A program made the translations under genes and the position numbers. The notes beneath the pieces are model-generated. The model saw nothing but the letters and a program-made list of their open reading frames with translations, was not told the DNA's origin and ran no database searches. DNA of 64,000 nucleotides from Actinoplanes lobatus (GTDB taxonomy: Bacteria > Actinomycetota > Actinomycetes > Mycobacteriales > Micromonosporaceae). The stretch spans positions 7,498,501 to 7,562,500 of the forward strand of contig NZ_JACHNC010000001.1 in NCBI RefSeq assembly GCF_014205215.1, given 5' to 3'. The first letter of the stretch is position 1. Every line of letters begins with the position of its first letter. This document shows, in pieces, positions 56,620-64,000 of the stretch.

Positions 56620-57193
56620 GAGCACGCCCCCGAGCCTCTGATACATCCACGAGCCGGCGAAGTTTCTCCAGACAGCGGCGACGGGTCGGGCCCAGCGAGC
56701 CGATCGGCATGTCCAGGGCGGCGGCGGCCTCCACGTACGACGGCGGCGGCTCGGCCATCAACACCCGCAACAACCGTTGGCAGGCGTCACCGAGCCGGTC
56801 CAGCGCCCGCCACACCCGGCCGGCCAGCTCCGCCCGGCGCACCTCCTCGTCCCCGGCGACCACCACGTCCTCGGCCGCCGGCGACATCCCGGTCCACGCC
56901 AGATCCCCGGTCGGTGTCACCCGGTTGCGGGCGGTCAGCACCCGCAGCGACTCCCGCCGCGCCGTCGTCGCCAGCCAGGCGCCCGCGTGCTCCGGCTCCT
57001 TGAGCGTGTCCAGCGACCGGGCGAACCGCTCCCACGTCGTCTGCGCCACGTCCTCGGCGTCGGCGGAACCGAGCCGGTGCGCCCGCGCGACCGACCAGAC
57101 CAGCCCGGCGTACGCCCTGACCAGCGCCTCCCAGGCGCGACTGTCACCGGCGGCCGCCCGGTGCACCAGCACGGCCGTCTCGTTCGGCTCCAT
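56612..57193 (-). CDS. ECF-like RNA polymerase sigma factor
   Basis: A 193-residue sigma-70-family protein with region 2 (AWEALVRAYAGLVWSVARAH, AEDVAQTTWERFARSLD, GAWLATTARRESLRVL) and region 4 (DACQRLLRVLMAEPPPSYVEAAAALDMPIGSLGPTRRRCLEKL split by a short linker). It lacks region 3, as ECF factors do. ATG 57193 has AAGGAG 7 nt upstream. Downstream on the same transcript come the small partner and the S8 peptidase; divergent is the beta-rich gene whose leader holds the shared element. It probably directs part of this locus. Confidence 0.9.
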   Translation of the reverse strand: MEPNETAVLVHRAAAGDSRAWEALVRAYAGLVWSVARAHRLGSADAEDVAQTTWERFARSLDTLKEPEHAGAWLATTARRESLRVLTARNRVTPTGDLAWTGMSPAAEDVVVAGDEEVRRAELAGRVWRALDRLGDACQRLLRVLMAEPPPSYVEAAAALDMPIGSLGPTRRRCLEKLRRLVDVSEARGRAHE

Positions 57194-57287
57194 CGGAGTC
57201 TCCTTCGGTCGCCTCTGCGTAACCGGCCCCGAGGGGCCCGCACCAGGGACTGTCGCCCAACCGACACGCCAGGGGGTGACACGCAGA

Positions 57288-57303
57288 TTAAGAGCCTGGT
57301 AAG
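57288..57303 (+). promoter_or_regulatory. Shared 16-bp element upstream of the small beta-rich gene
   Basis: TTAAGAGCCTGGTAAG, 14 of 16 identical to 52286-52301. It lies 60 nt before the ATG at 57363 and about 95 nt from the divergent sigma start (57193), so it could serve either direction. Confidence 0.6.
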
Positions 57304-57362
57304 TGCCGGCGGGTGTGGTCTGCCGGTCAGCCACACACCATATGAGAACGAGGAGAAGAACA

Positions 57363-57764
57363 ATGGCCGCCGCTCCCAACGCCTTCGATGCCCAGATCAA
57401 CTCGCTGTACCCGGTCCGCAAGAACACCGACTTCACCATCTCGGTACTCGACGCGACCAAGCCGTTCGACGTCCTCGCCGACGTCGAGATCGGCGAGGGC
57501 CTCAACGAGTTCGTCATGAAGCACCTGCTCCAGGTGTCGGTCATCAACCGCAGCACCGCGACCAGGGTCGCCTTCGCGGATCTGGCGGAAGACCTCAAGG
57601 CCGAGGACAACACGCCACGCACCGCACGGCTGCGTGTGCCGTTCGGGCCCCTGCTCAACGTGAACTCCGGCGACGTCATGGAACTCGTGGCGACCTACAC
57701 GGTCACCGCCGGCGTGAACACCAGCGTCTCCAACGAGATCAGCGACACCTTCACCATCCAGTGA
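57363..57764 (+). CDS. Small beta-rich protein of the CHAT/S8/sigma locus
   Basis: A 133-residue protein, not recognised. GAGGAGA precedes the ATG. It has no signal peptide or membrane segment. The sequence alternates short beta strands (FTISVLDATKPFDVLADVEI, LLQVSVINRSTATRVAFADL, ARLRVPFGPLLNVNSGDVM, LVATYTVTAGVNTSVSN), suggesting an Ig-like or jelly-roll sandwich. Its leader shares the regulatory element with the CHAT gene. It could be the effector or substrate of the proteases; nothing in the sequence proves this. Confidence 0.7.
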   Translation: MAAAPNAFDAQINSLYPVRKNTDFTISVLDATKPFDVLADVEIGEGLNEFVMKHLLQVSVINRSTATRVAFADLAEDLKAEDNTPRTARLRVPFGPLLNVNSGDVMELVATYTVTAGVNTSVSNEISDTFTIQ

Positions 57765-57770
57765 CGGTGG

Positions 57771-57804
57771 ACGAGCGGCTACGCCGGCTGGCGTAGCCGC
57801 TCGT
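57771..57804. terminator. Bidirectional hairpin between convergent genes
   Basis: Arms ACGAGCGGCTACGCC (57771-57785) and GGCGTAGCCGCTCGT (57790-57804) are perfect complements with loop GGCT. The hairpin begins 6 nt after the beta-rich gene stop and includes the last codons of the convergent SARP gene. Confidence 0.8.
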
Positions 57805-58522
57805 ACAGTTCGGTCGTCTCACCCGCCGGCCGCACCCGCAGGTCGTCCCAGAGCGTCACGACCAACTGCCGGTACTGCAACAGCGCCAGATGCCGCAGCC
57901 CGGTCCGCGCGTAACACAGCATCAGCCCACGATGCACGTCCTCGTTGCACGGATCGTCGGCGAGGACCCGCCGGGCCAGCGTCGCGGCCGGGCCGTGGTC
58001 ACCACGATCGGTGTACAGCACCACGAGCCGGCTCTGCGCCTCCAGCGCCAGCGCCCGCAACGCCTCGCGCCGGTCGGCCGCCCACTCCGCGTACGGCTGA
58101 TCCGCCAGGAACCCACCCCGGAACAGCAGGCCCGCCGCCTCCAGACAGTGCGCCGCCTCCGCCGGATCCACCGCCCGCCGGCCCTCCCGGCAGCACCGTT
58201 CGAACTCCTCGGCGTCCGTCCACACCAGCGCCGACCGGACGATCCGGTAACCCTCCCCGCACCGCTCGATCAACTCGGCCGGCCGCAGCATCCGCCGCGC
58301 CCCGGTCAGCGCCACATGCAGACTGTTGCGCGCCGCCGCCGGCCGCGCACGCGGCCAGAACGTCTCGGTCAGCACGTCCCGCGGCGCCGCCGACTCACGA
58401 TGCGTGAGCAGATAGGCGATCAGATCCCGGCTGCGACGGCTCGCCCGGGTGTCGATCAGCCGGCCGTTCACCACCAACCGGAACTCGCCGAGCAGATACG
58501 CCCGGACCCGTACATCACCCAT
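57779..58522 (-). CDS. SARP-type regulator with BTAD domain
   Basis: A 247-residue stand-alone SARP. Residues 1-90 form the OmpR-like winged helix (VRVRAYLLGEFRLVVNG opening, RRSRDLIAYLLTHRESAAPR, SLHVALTGARRML) and 95-245 the BTAD (EFERCCREGRRAVDPAEAAH, DPCNEDVHRGLMLCYARTGLRHLALLQYRQL). No ATPase follows, unlike the AfsR-like proteins at 32224 and 61670. SARPs activate genes by binding direct repeats with an 11-bp period; the elements at 52286 and 57288 have that period. GAAGGG precedes the ATG. Confidence 0.88.
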   Translation of the reverse strand: MGDVRVRAYLLGEFRLVVNGRLIDTRASRRSRDLIAYLLTHRESAAPRDVLTETFWPRARPAAARNSLHVALTGARRMLRPAELIERCGEGYRIVRSALVWTDAEEFERCCREGRRAVDPAEAAHCLEAAGLLFRGGFLADQPYAEWAADRREALRALALEAQSRLVVLYTDRGDHGPAATLARRVLADDPCNEDVHRGLMLCYARTGLRHLALLQYRQLVVTLWDDLRVRPAGETTELYERLRQPA

Positions 58523-59721
58523 GCCCTTCAGAGCCGCGCGATTCCCGGCAGATACCCGCCGCGTCGTCCGGCATCCCCGTCCGTGGCCAGGACCTCAGAA
58601 ACGGCCCCTTCAAACCCGTTTTTCGGTACGCGTGACGCCGTCCTCGTCTCATCAGGGCCGTTCCGTCCGGTCGGCGCGATCTCGCTGCCCCCTCCGGCCC
58701 GTGCCGCGCCCGCCGGGCGTAGATCGGTCGGACACTCCCGCATGTGCCGCCGGTCGCGCTGGGTGGGTGGTTGGGGTGGTGATCGCCAGGCATGCGGGGT
58801 GCTGCTCGCGGCCGTCATGCCGGTCGCGCCATGAGGGTGCCCGTCGGGAGTCACTCACCGTGACTGTGGCGGTGAGTGAGTGGAGGCGCGTGGTACATCG
58901 GTGCTGTTCCGGCAAGCTCGATCTTCCACAAGGGCCGGTGAACGGGGTCCCTCGCTTACACGGCGTGTCGGCCAGTCGGGTTTGTGGGGTGAGCGGGCAC
59001 GAAAGTCGTCGGGTGGGCGGCCGTCACGGCGATGGGCGGGGTGGGCGCACACGCTGGTGATGTCGTGGTCGCCTACCTGCCCTATATCGGTGGTGGCCGC
59101 GCACGCGGCAACTTGCGTGTGCGGCCACCACCGCTTCGGCAACTCGACCGTGTGCACCCGCCCGTGCCGAAGCCGGACCGTGTGCACCCACCCGCCGGGC
59201 GGGTGGCCGTGTTCGGCCGCCGGGCCTGGCGGGACCGCGGATGACGATTGCCGTGACCGGCGCTACGGTCGAGAGCGGTAACCCGGCTGCCCGGCCAGCT
59301 ACACCGTGACCACCCGCCCACGGCGACCGGCGCAACGGTCGAGAGTGGGCACCCCGGGTGCCTGGCGATCACCACCGCGACCACCCGCCCAGGGCGAGCC
59401 GGTCCGCCGAGGGCGAGAGCCGGCGCCCCGGCCGTGACCGGCGGCAACGAGAGGGACGCGGCACGCCGGACGGCCTGCCCGGCCACCGAACTACGCCCGG
59501 TGGGCGCGGCAAAGGGCGGAGCGGGCAGCGAGATCGCGCCGACTGAACGGGACAGCCCTGATGAGGCGGGACGAGGACACGCGTACCGGAAAAGGAGCTG
59601 GAAGCGAAACGCGGACCTCGCCCACGAAGGATCTCCAGCCTGACCGTGCGGCTGGCGCCGCACGGGCCCCCGGGTCCAGCCCGATTCAGGGCCGCGTAGC
59701 GCTAACGCGGACCTGGAGCAC
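58523..59721. repeat. 1.2-kb gene-free region with nested inverted and direct repeats
   Basis: No convincing gene. A long imperfect inverted repeat pairs about 58624-58803 with 59349-59588: for example CGGTACGCGT with ACGCGTACCG, CGGCGCGATCTCGCTGCC with GGCAGCGAGATCGCGCC, and GGTGGTGATCGCCAGGCAT with TGCCTGGCGATCACCACC. Within the right side 59253-59322 and 59323-59392 are a direct repeat of period 70 (GACCGGCG-(C/T/A)-ACGGTCGAGAG, then CACCCGCCCA). The centre (58850-59250) holds further GTGTGCACCC-type short repeats. It could be a relic of a transposable repeat or a large RNA hairpin. Confidence 0.7.
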
Positions 59722-60234
59722 TTACTGGCCCTGCGGCTGTGCGGGCCAGGCGGCGCGGCGGCGGCGCGACGCGGCGACGGCGGCCAGAACCAGCCCCACC
59801 GCGGTCAGCAGCGCCGCCGCCAGCAGGGCGAACATCCGCGTGGCCGTGTCGCGGATCAGGGGCGCCTCGGTGGCGGCCAGGGACGTCTCGCTCGACGTGC
59901 AGGTGAGCGTGTAATCGCCGGGTGGGGAAGCCGTCAGCAGCATGGCGGCGTACCAGGTTCGGCCGTCCGCCCGTACCGAAAGGCTTTGATCCGGAAGCAT
60001 CATCGTGGACGGGCCCTCCGGCGGAGCGCCCACGATCTCGCAACTGACCCGGCCGCCCTCGGTCGTCACCCACAGCATCGCCCCGCGTTCCGGCAAGGTC
60101 ACCGTGACCGGTTGGCCGAGCGGGATCTGCCGGAGCGGGCCGCCGTCGAGGGGGACACCGAACCAGACCGCGGTGCCGAGCGCCAGGCCGGTGGTGGCTA
60201 CGAGCCCGGCGAGGAGGAGCCAGACGCGGCGCAT
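59722..60234 (-). CDS. Hypothetical membrane-anchored protein
   Basis: A 170-residue protein with an N-terminal membrane segment or uncleaved signal (residues 4-27, VWLLLAGLVATTGLALGTAVWF) and a C-terminal segment (about 130-152, ALLAAALLTAVGLVLAAVAA) followed by an arginine-rich tail. The exported middle of about 100 residues is beta-rich with two Cys (SCEIVG, LTCTSS) that could form a disulfide. The ATG overlaps the stop of the DUF2625 gene by one base (TGATG), so they are coupled. No family recognised. Confidence 0.65.
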   Translation of the reverse strand: MRRVWLLLAGLVATTGLALGTAVWFGVPLDGGPLRQIPLGQPVTVTLPERGAMLWVTTEGGRVSCEIVGAPPEGPSTMMLPDQSLSVRADGRTWYAAMLLTASPPGDYTLTCTSSETSLAATEAPLIRDTATRMFALLAAALLTAVGLVLAAVAASRRRRAAWPAQPQGQ

Positions 60235-60851
60235 CAGAGGACCTGGAGGGACAGGGCCTCGGCCATCGGGACCGGGTGGCGGGAGACGGTGTTCAGGTTC
60301 TTGCCCTCGACGGTCCACGGTGGCGGGAACAGGGAGATCGCCTGGTCCAGGCCACACGCGGCGACCTCCTCGGCCCAGCCGTCCCAGCGCAGGTCCGCGT
60401 AGAACTGTGCCGTCGCGCCGCCGAGCATAGCGGCCAGCCACTGCCCGTACCCGATCTCCAGGTCCGCCCAGCGCAGGCTGTCCGGCGCGAAATAGCGGAT
60501 CGACGGCGTGCCGCCGTCGGCGGCCCAGGCGAACCGGCCACCCAGCACGTCCACGCCGACCAGCAGCGGGCCGTCGGTGGGGTTCATCTCGCCGAGCGAC
60601 GCCAGCCGGTCGCCGGCGCTGCCGGAACCGAACACGCGCAGCCAGCCGTGGTCGATCACCAGCCCACCGGTACGGTGCACGACCGCGCCCAGCCACGACC
60701 GGGTGGTCACCTGCACCCGCTCCAGTTCCGCGTCGGCCCGGCCCTGGTCGGCGGGGAGGACCGTCACCGGGCAGGGTGCGGCCGCGACGGCGTCCAGGAT
60801 CTCCGGCCAGGCGGAATCCTCGGTGTCGATCAGATCGGCGAGCGCGCGCAT
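60234..60851 (-). CDS. DUF2625-family protein
   Basis: A 205-residue protein with the DUF2625 pattern: RALADLIDTEDSAWPEILDA opening, PVTVLPADQGRADAELERVQ, TGGLVIDHGWLRVFGSGS, and SLRWADLEIGYGQWLAAML. The function of the family is unknown. ATG 60851 is the first in-frame start with typical homologue context. It overlaps the membrane protein gene by one base and lies 33 bp from the upstream hypothetical on the same strand. Confidence 0.85.
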   Translation of the reverse strand: MRALADLIDTEDSAWPEILDAVAAAPCPVTVLPADQGRADAELERVQVTTRSWLGAVVHRTGGLVIDHGWLRVFGSGSAGDRLASLGEMNPTDGPLLVGVDVLGGRFAWAADGGTPSIRYFAPDSLRWADLEIGYGQWLAAMLGGATAQFYADLRWDGWAEEVAACGLDQAISLFPPPWTVEGKNLNTVSRHPVPMAEALSLQVL

Positions 60852-60884
60852 GGCGGGCACTCTACCGCTGTTGATCAAGCAGCG

Positions 60885-61622
60885 TCAGCGTGTGCAGGTC
60901 CGGCCCGGTTCGATCGGCCGGTGGCACAGGGTGCACAGAACCTCGGGGACCGTCTCGTGGACGGTCGCCGCGTAGATGGTGGGATTCGCCTCGGCGGCCT
61001 GTAGCGGGGTGCGGGCGAAGTAGCGGATCGTCCACCTGTCCCGGCCCGGGGGCCATCCCCTCAGCGTGGCCTGGACCGCGACGTCCCCGGAACACCACCA
61101 CCACTCGGCCGGGCCGCTGGCCTCGGGCACCGGTGGCGGCAGCACGCTCTCATCGATCACCGGCGGGACGTGCGCGGGGGTTCGGCACTCGAAGGTGCGA
61201 TGGCACCAGCCGCGCACCTCGACCATCAGGGCATGCCGCTCCAGGCGCTGATCGACGGACCGGTCGATGACCCGGAACGGCCATCGACCGGCTCCCATGG
61301 CGGTACGGCCGTCGGCGAGGACGCTCAGACCCCAGGTCCAGTCGCCGTCCAGGATCCCGTGGAAGGCCGGGCCCAACGGCGTGGCATGCACCGACGGGGG
61401 GCCGTCCAGCCCGTACTCCATGTTGTTGCCGCCCAGGACGGGATAGGTCAGGCCGCCGTAACGCTCCTCGAACCGGACCATCGCGTCGGCGAGGTCGCCG
61501 GCCGGGAGCGCGGACCGGATCGCCGATGCGGTCGTTCGTGGACCGCGACGCGAGCGCGCCCGCAGGAAGCGCCGGAGACGAGCAGAGATGTTCGGGTCAT
61601 CCGCGATGTGTATGCCGGCCAC
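60885..61622 (-). CDS. Hypothetical protein with C-terminal cysteine knuckle
   Basis: A 245-residue protein, not recognised. GTG start. A basic helical N-terminus (RLRRFLRARSRRGPR) is followed by a mixed domain containing YPVLGGNNMEYGLDG and WTWGLSVLADGRTAMGAG. It ends in LCTLCHRPIEPGRTC, a likely zinc knuckle. It is probably first gene of a three-gene operon with the DUF2625 and membrane proteins, and is divergent from the AfsR-like gene. Confidence 0.6.
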   Translation of the reverse strand: MAGIHIADDPNISARLRRFLRARSRRGPRTTASAIRSALPAGDLADAMVRFEERYGGLTYPVLGGNNMEYGLDGPPSVHATPLGPAFHGILDGDWTWGLSVLADGRTAMGAGRWPFRVIDRSVDQRLERHALMVEVRGWCHRTFECRTPAHVPPVIDESVLPPPVPEASGPAEWWWCSGDVAVQATLRGWPPGRDRWTIRYFARTPLQAAEANPTIYAATVHETVPEVLCTLCHRPIEPGRTCTR

Positions 61623-61669
61623 CCTACGCGGTCGACAGGCGTCTATATGGTGTGGTCGTGGACCGCGGC

Positions 61670-64000
61670 ATGGAGTTCCGGGTGCTGGGGGCGGTCGAGG
61701 TCCGGGCCGGGGGACGGGCGGTGCCGGCCGGGGAGCCGCGTCAGCGTGCCGTGCTCGCGGTGCTGCTGCTCGAGGCCGGACGTCCGGTCGCCCTGGAGAC
61801 GCTGATCGGGCGGGTGTGGGGTGAGACGGCGCCGCCGGGGGCCCGCCGGTCGGTCTACGCCTACGTGGCCCGCCTGCGCCGCGTGCTCGGGGACGCCGCC
61901 GACCAGCCGCTGATCCGTACCTCCGGAGGCTATCTGCTCGACGCCGACCCGCAGCAGGTCGACGTGCTGTGGTTCCGGGCCCTGCTGGCGCGCGGCGAGG
62001 CCCGCGCCGCCCTCGACCTCTGGCGGGGCGAGCCCCTGACCGGCGTCGGCGGCGTGTGGGCCGACCGGATCCGCGAGACGCTGCGCGACGAGCACGCGGA
62101 CGCGGTCGTCGCCTGGGCGCACACCGAGATCCGCGACGGCCGGGCCGAGACGGTGCTGGCGCCGCTGACCGAGCTGGCCGAGCAGCGGCCCTTGTTCGAA
62201 CCGGCCACCGAGGCGCTGATCCGGGCCCTGCACACGGCCGGCCGGCCCGCCGACGCGCTGATCCGCTACGACCGGATCCGCCGCCTGCTCCGCGACGAGC
62301 TCGGCGCCGACCCGGGACCGGCTCTCCAGGCCGCCCACCGGGTGGTGCTGCGCAACGAGCCGGCCGCGGTCACGGTCCGGCCGGTGCCCGCGCAACTGCC
62401 CGCCGACGTGCCCGCGTTCACCGGCCGGGCCGCCGAACTGGCCGAACTCGACCGGACCGGAACCCCGCCGGTCGTCTGTCTCACCGGCACACCGGGCGCC
62501 GGCAAGACCGCCCTGGCCGTGCACTGGGCGCACCGGGCCCGCGACCGGTTCCCCGACGGCCAGCTGTACGTCAACCTGCGCGGCTTCGACCCGGAACTAC
62601 CGGTGACGCCCCTGGAGGCGCTCGGCACCCTGCTCGCCGCGGTCCTGCCGCACGGCCGGGCGGCGCCGGCCGGGCTGGACGAACGCGCGGCCCAGTACCG
62701 CACCGAACTGGCCTGCCGCCGCATGCTCGTGGTGCTCGACAACGCGGCCACCGTCGAGCAGGTCCGGCACCTGCTGCCCGGCGCACCCACCTGCGCGGTC
62801 CTGGTCACCAGCCGTGACTCGCTGGCCGGCCTGGTGTCGGTGCACGGCGCCCACCGGATCGCCCTGGACGTGCTGCCGGCTCCCGACGCGGCCGCGCTGC
62901 TGCGCGAACTCGTCGGCGACCGGGTCGGCCGGGAGCCGGACGCGGCCGCGACGCTGGTCGAGCAGTGCGCCCGCCTGCCGCTGGCGTTGCGGATCGCCGC
63001 CGAACTCGCCGCGTCCCGGCCGGGCGCCACCCTCCGCGCCCTCACCACCGAACTGGCCGGGCAGCGCCGTCTCGACCTGCTCAGCGACGGCGGTGATCCA
63101 CGGGCCGCGGTCCGGGCCGTCTTCTCCTGGTCGCTGCGGCACCTGCCGGCCGCGGCCGTGGACCTGTTCGCGCTGCTCGGGCTGCATCCCGGCCCGTGGA
63201 TCGACGCGCTCGCCGCCGCCGCGCTGTCCGGCCGTCCGGTGGGCGAGACGCTCCCCGTGCTGACCCGGGCGCACCTGATCCACCGGGTCGCCGACGACCG
63301 GTACGGGCTGCACGACCTGCTGCGCGCGTACGCCGCCGAACGGGCCGCCGACGGTCCGGCCGCACTCGCCCGCCTGTACGACCACTACCTGGGCGCGGCC
63401 TCGGCGGCGATGCAGGTGCTCTACCCCGGCGAGGCGGGCCGGCGGCCACCGGTGACGGAGCGCGGGCCGCTGCCGGACATCGCCGCACCGGAGACGGCAC
63501 GCGACTGGCTGCACACCGAGCTGCCGAACCTCACCGCCGTCGCCGTGCACGCCGCCGCCCACGGGGCACCGGCCGTGACCGTGCGACTCGCCGCGATCCT
63601 GTACCGCTACCTCGACGGCGACCAGCACAGCGCCGCCGTGGTCGTCTTCGAGACGGCCCGCGCCGCGTCCCGGGATCTCGGCGACGAACCCGGCGAGGCG
63701 TACGCGCTGAACGCGCTCGCCTACACGTACGCGCAGGAGGGCCGGCACCCGGTCGCGATCGAGCGCCTGGAGGAGGCGCTGCGGCTCTCGTCACGGGCCG
63801 GCGACGAGGTGGGCGAGGCCCGGGCGCTCGGCAACCTCGCGATGATCGAGGAACAACTCGGCCGGTACGAGAATGCCGCGCAGCGGTTCGAACAGGCGCT
63901 GCACCGTTTCCGGCGGCTCGGCGACCGCACCGGCGAGGCGCACGTGCGCACCCGGCTCGCCTCGGTCGAGGCGCGCCTCGGCCACGTCGGCACGGCTCGC
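61670..64000 (+). CDS. AfsR/SARP-type STAND regulator (3' end outside window)
   Basis: The frame is open from 61670 to the window end (777 codons visible). Residues 1-90: winged helix (MEFRVLGAVEVRAGGRAV, RRSVYAYVARLRRVLG). Residues 95-240: BTAD (EQRPLFEPATEALIRALHTA). About 255-520: NB-ARC-like ATPase with Walker A GTPGAGKTALA (from residue 273) and RMLVVLDNAA. From about 570: TPR repeats (YALNALAYTYAQEGRHPVAI). A GTG at 61658, 9 nt after a TATATG box, could give a leaderless start four codons earlier. It is of the same class as the protein at 32224 but diverged. Confidence 0.9.
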   Translation, partial: MEFRVLGAVEVRAGGRAVPAGEPRQRAVLAVLLLEAGRPVALETLIGRVWGETAPPGARRSVYAYVARLRRVLGDAADQPLIRTSGGYLLDADPQQVDVLWFRALLARGEARAALDLWRGEPLTGVGGVWADRIRETLRDEHADAVVAWAHTEIRDGRAETVLAPLTELAEQRPLFEPATEALIRALHTAGRPADALIRYDRIRRLLRDELGADPGPALQAAHRVVLRNEPAAVTVRPVPAQLPADVPAFTGRAAELAELDRTGTPPVVCLTGTPGAGKTALAVHWAHRARDRFPDGQLYVNLRGFDPELPVTPLEALGTLLAAVLPHGRAAPAGLDERAAQYRTELACRRMLVVLDNAATVEQVRHLLPGAPTCAVLVTSRDSLAGLVSVHGAHRIALDVLPAPDAAALLRELVGDRVGREPDAAATLVEQCARLPLALRIAAELAASRPGATLRALTTELAGQRRLDLLSDGGDPRAAVRAVFSWSLRHLPAAAVDLFALLGLHPGPWIDALAAAALSGRPVGETLPVLTRAHLIHRVADDRYGLHDLLRAYAAERAADGPAALARLYDHYLGAASAAMQVLYPGEAGRRPPVTERGPLPDIAAPETARDWLHTELPNLTAVAVHAAAHGAPAVTVRLAAILYRYLDGDQHSAAVVVFETARAASRDLGDEPGEAYALNALAYTYAQEGRHPVAIERLEEALRLSSRAGDEVGEARALGNLAMIEEQLGRYENAAQRFEQALHRFRRLGDRTGEAHVRTRLASVEARLGHVGTAR

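Noticed and set aside
58855..59187. Possible small protein on the minus strand in the repeat region
   Set aside because: It consists of repeat-derived H/R/P-rich sequence without a ribosome site or recognisable fold.

Overview
The window is 64 kb of very GC-rich DNA with actinobacterial gene style: GTG and TTG starts, TANNNT -10 boxes 6-7 nt before start codons, F420-type (deazaflavin) reductases, SARP/BTAD regulators, and abundant PadR/MarR/TetR/HxlR regulators. Gene content resembles the Micromonosporaceae (for example Actinoplanes); this placement is inference from style, not from a search. No rRNA, tRNA, CRISPR array, phage structural gene or PKS/NRPS was seen.

Layout. 1-2.3 kb: end of a sugar-type operon (Gfo/Idh/MocA dehydrogenase, DUF6807, cupin). 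2.4-5.6 kb: PadR with a coupled TIM-barrel protein, then a divergent MarR / old-yellow-enzyme pair with paired operators. 5.8-12.6 kb: TM2 protein, decayed SDR, an HTH-sensor plus glycosyltransferase pair, GNAT, small membrane protein, inositol-phosphate-synthase-like protein, and an F420-type reductase behind a striking double palindrome. 14-18.8 kb: phosphorelay genes (PAS-HisKA protein without an ATPase, hybrid kinase, single receiver, receiver-PAS-SpoIIE phosphatase). 19.4-24.1 kb: glycine/serine catabolic operon on the minus strand (riboswitch, gcvT, iscB, gcvH, sdaA), interrupted by an IscB element. 24.2-46.8 kb: mainly housekeeping and accessory enzymes (M48 and M28 peptidases, adenosine deaminase family, thymidine kinase, macro domain, SDRs, methyltransferases, an AfsR-like giant regulator) with several short tandem duplications. 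47.4-49.1 kb: a second IscB element. 50-58.5 kb: a compact module of CHAT-TPR protease, cytoplasmic-type subtilase, ECF-like sigma factor with a small partner, a small beta-rich protein and a SARP regulator. 58.5-59.7 kb: gene-free repeat region with long inverted repeats. 59.7-64 kb: small hypotheticals and the start of a second AfsR-like regulator cut by the window edge.

Highlights. (1) Two collinear copies of an orphan IscB RNA-guided nuclease, each preceded by a conserved, structured putative omega-RNA. Removing copy A rejoins gcvT stop, GGAG and the gcvH ATG with ideal spacing, so its exact ends, its guide and an ATGA flank shared with copy B can be proposed. (2) The CHAT/S8/sigma/SARP module, in which a 16-bp element (14 of 16 bases shared, with two TAAG boxes 11 bp apart) lies upstream of both the CHAT gene and the small beta-rich gene. 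This suggests coordinated control of a protease-based response of unknown purpose. (3) Several exact or near-exact paired palindromic operators, and many apparently leaderless genes.
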